Source: Actinomycetota bacterium (lineage in GTDB: Bacteria > Actinomycetota > Acidimicrobiia > Acidimicrobiales > Acidimicrobiaceae). Taken from it: a stretch of 7,183 bases of DNA. This document shows positions 5,905-7,183 of this stretch, piece after piece (position 1 is the stretch's first letter; each line of letters begins with the position of its first letter). Below the pieces are notes generated by a model. That model did no database searches. It saw only the letters and a program-made list of their open reading frames with translations, and was not told the DNA's origin. Location of the stretch: the NCBI GenBank assembly GCA_027318945.1, contig DAHVOF010000130.1, forward strand, positions 1 through 7,183. Reading direction: 5' to 3'. Both the position numbers and the translations under genes were made by a program.

Positions 5905-7029
5905 ACCGCAGAACACGAGGAGTTTCGAGAGTCAATCCGAGCCTTTGCGATTCAGAAGATCGCGCCGAGGGCAGCCGAGGTGGATGCAAAGGCGATGTTC
6001 CCTTGGGAGAGCTTTCGTGATTGCGTGGAAATGGAACTTCCTGCATTGTGGGTGCCTGAACCATACGGGGGCTCGGGAGCGGACCATATTTTCCAGGCCA
6101 TAATGGTCGAAGAGCTTGCAAGGGTTTGCGCCACCACTTCACTAGTCATGCTGATTTCGAAGCTCGGCATGATTCCGATCCTCTACTGGGGTTCCGAGGA
6201 ACTTAAGCAAAAGTATCTGCCTGAGATCGCGGCAGGGAGAGCCCAAGCCAGCTATTGCTTGTCCGAGGCAGAAGCCGGCTCGGACGTAGCTTCGATGAAG
6301 ACAAAGGCGATTCGTGACGGCGACCACTATGTAATCAGTGGCACGAAGTACTGGATAACTAATGCTGGCATCTCCAGTACGTACACCGTCTTCGCGAAGA
6401 CTGATCCCATGGCTGGTCACCGGGGTATCTCGGCCTTTCTTGTCGAGGCAGATATGGGAGTGAAGGTTGCCAAGCTGGAGCAGAAGCTTGGGATCAAGGG
6501 TTCACCAACCGGGGAGGTGATACTCGAAGAGATTCGAGTTCCCAAAGAAAATCTCATTGGAGAGGAGGGCCAGGGGTTTTACATTGCTATGGGGACATTG
6601 GATCGATCGAGACCAACCATCGGTGCGCAAGCGGTCGGGATTGCGCAAGGTGCTATCGATTACGCAGTGGAGTACATGAAGAACAGGCAGCAGTTCGGGC
6701 ACCCGATTGCCGAATTCCAGGGGCTTCAGTTCATGCTGGCTGACATGGCAACCAAGACTGAAGCGGCGCGCGCTTTGGTTTATGAGGCATGCTCGCTCGT
6801 TGATTCCGACCCTGGAGGGATTTTGACGAAGATCGGAGCAATGGCAAAGATGTTTGCCTCCGATACGGCCATGAGCGTTACGACCGATGCCGTTCAGCTA
6901 CTCGGCGGGTACGGATATACGAAAGACTTTCCTCTTGAGCGATACATGCGAGACGCCAAGATCACTCAGATTTATGAGGGGACGAATCAAATTCAAAGAG
7001 TGGTTGTAGCCAAGAGGCTGTTGGGTTAG
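5887..7029 (+). CDS. Short/branched-chain acyl-CoA dehydrogenase, FadE25/AcdA type
   Basis: Oxidises an acyl-CoA to the trans-2-enoyl-CoA using FAD, with ETF as acceptor. The 380 residues match the short-chain ACAD length and read closely like mycobacterial FadE25 and streptomycete AcdH, the latter implicated in branched-chain amino acid catabolism. Visible are the helical N-terminal domain with VPEPYGGSGAD (56-66), the FAD/substrate loop YCLSEAEAGSDVAS (123-136), YWITNAG (155-161), KLGIKGSPTGE (200-210), the R-P-T-I-G-A-Q-A-V-G-I-A-Q-G helix (242-255), LLGGYGYTKDFPLERYMRDAK (338-358) and IYEGTNQIQR (362-371) with catalytic Glu364. Ser241 occupies the position where isovaleryl-type enzymes have their Glu, so this is the classical arrangement. 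The GTG at 5887 is the N-terminus expected for the family and sits 7 nt after a -10 box. Exact chain-length preference cannot be read from sequence. Confidence 0.94.
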   Translation: MQTFQTTAEHEEFRESIRAFAIQKIAPRAAEVDAKAMFPWESFRDCVEMELPALWVPEPYGGSGADHIFQAIMVEELARVCATTSLVMLISKLGMIPILYWGSEELKQKYLPEIAAGRAQASYCLSEAEAGSDVASMKTKAIRDGDHYVISGTKYWITNAGISSTYTVFAKTDPMAGHRGISAFLVEADMGVKVAKLEQKLGIKGSPTGEVILEEIRVPKENLIGEEGQGFYIAMGTLDRSRPTIGAQAVGIAQGAIDYAVEYMKNRQQFGHPIAEFQGLQFMLADMATKTEAARALVYEACSLVDSDPGGILTKIGAMAKMFASDTAMSVTTDAVQLLGGYGYTKDFPLERYMRDAKITQIYEGTNQIQRVVVAKRLLG

Positions 7030-7035
7030 GCTTTT

Positions 7036-7048
7036 TCGCACGATGCGA
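7036..7048. repeat. Short hairpin just after the second dehydrogenase
   Basis: TCGCA (7036-7040) and TGCGA (7044-7048) pair perfectly around CGA, 6 nt past the stop codon. The T-run (7032-7036) precedes the stem on this strand, so it is not a standard intrinsic terminator. It may protect the 3' end or have no role. Confidence 0.25.
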
Positions 7049-7049
7049 T

Positions 7050-7080
7050 AGCGGGCACCGTGAAATGAAAGTGCACCGCT
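7050..7080. repeat. Imperfect inverted repeat in the 3' intergenic region
   Basis: AGCGGGCAC (7050-7058) pairs with GTGCACCGCT (7071-7080) over 9 bp with one bulged A at 7075 and a 12-nt loop. CGGGC (7052-7056) could also pair with GCCCG (7084-7088), so two folds compete. No T-run follows. The rest of 7030-7183 holds no supportable ORF on either strand and no tRNA; it probably contains the 3' end of the dehydrogenase transcript and the upstream region of the next gene. Confidence 0.35.
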
Positions 7081-7183
7081 GACGCCCGAGCAAGCGGCGT
7101 ATCGTGGTGGCAGTCATGGGTATCTGAGATCATCAGGGTCGATTACGGCTAGCTTTGTAGTGTGGAAAGATCAATAAAAGTTC

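Noticed and set aside
7075..7183. Possible tRNA or minus-strand gene start near the right edge
   Set aside because: GGGTCGATTA resembles a T-loop only superficially and no cloverleaf partner arms are found. The minus-strand frame from about 7117 runs into the antisense of the dehydrogenase and looks non-coding.

Overview
The window looks like chromosomal DNA from an actinobacterium of moderate GC content (about half G+C in genes, AT-rich between them). It is possibly a member of the Acidimicrobiia or a related lineage. This is inferred from protein resemblance: LeuB and the second acyl-CoA dehydrogenase read closely like mycobacterial LeuB and FadE25. GTG starts placed 7 nt after a -10 box, typical of leaderless actinobacterial genes, also fit. 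No mobile element, CRISPR array, tRNA or rRNA is visible.

Layout. (1) 1-156, minus strand: the first 52 codons of greA (transcript cleavage factor), running off the left edge. (2) 157-415: a divergent regulatory region. It has a probable leaderless promoter for greA, a strong TTGACA-16-TAAAAT promoter facing right, and a leader of about 144 nt with two strong consecutive hairpins. (3) 416-3953: a compact operon, leuB-ilvE-cimA, with a 3-nt gap and then an 11-nt overlap. (4) 4020-4535: a 171-residue soluble protein that I do not recognise securely. (5) 4564-5745, minus strand: an acyl-CoA dehydrogenase with its catalytic glutamate apparently in the isovaleryl-CoA/long-chain dehydrogenase position. 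(6) 5746-5886: a divergent promoter region with two 8-bp inverted repeats. (7) 5887-7029: a second acyl-CoA dehydrogenase of the FadE25/short- or branched-chain type, with the classical IYEGT glutamate. (8) 7030-7183: no supportable gene, but two inverted repeats.

How the genes work together. CimA makes citramalate from pyruvate and acetyl-CoA. After isomerisation by LeuCD (not in the window), LeuB oxidises and decarboxylates the beta-methylmalate to 2-oxobutyrate. After the IlvBN/IlvC/IlvD steps (also absent), IlvE transaminates to isoleucine. LeuB and IlvE also serve leucine, and IlvE serves valine. The operon therefore points to threonine-independent isoleucine synthesis. The divergent dehydrogenases act in acyl-CoA beta-oxidation or branched-chain acyl-CoA breakdown, and they need ETF as electron acceptor.

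Most of this is ordinary metabolism and I found no clear novel system. The parts most worth a second look are the leuB leader RNA, the conserved-looking unknown 171-aa protein, and the two dehydrogenases with different active-site layouts that share a repeat-rich promoter region.
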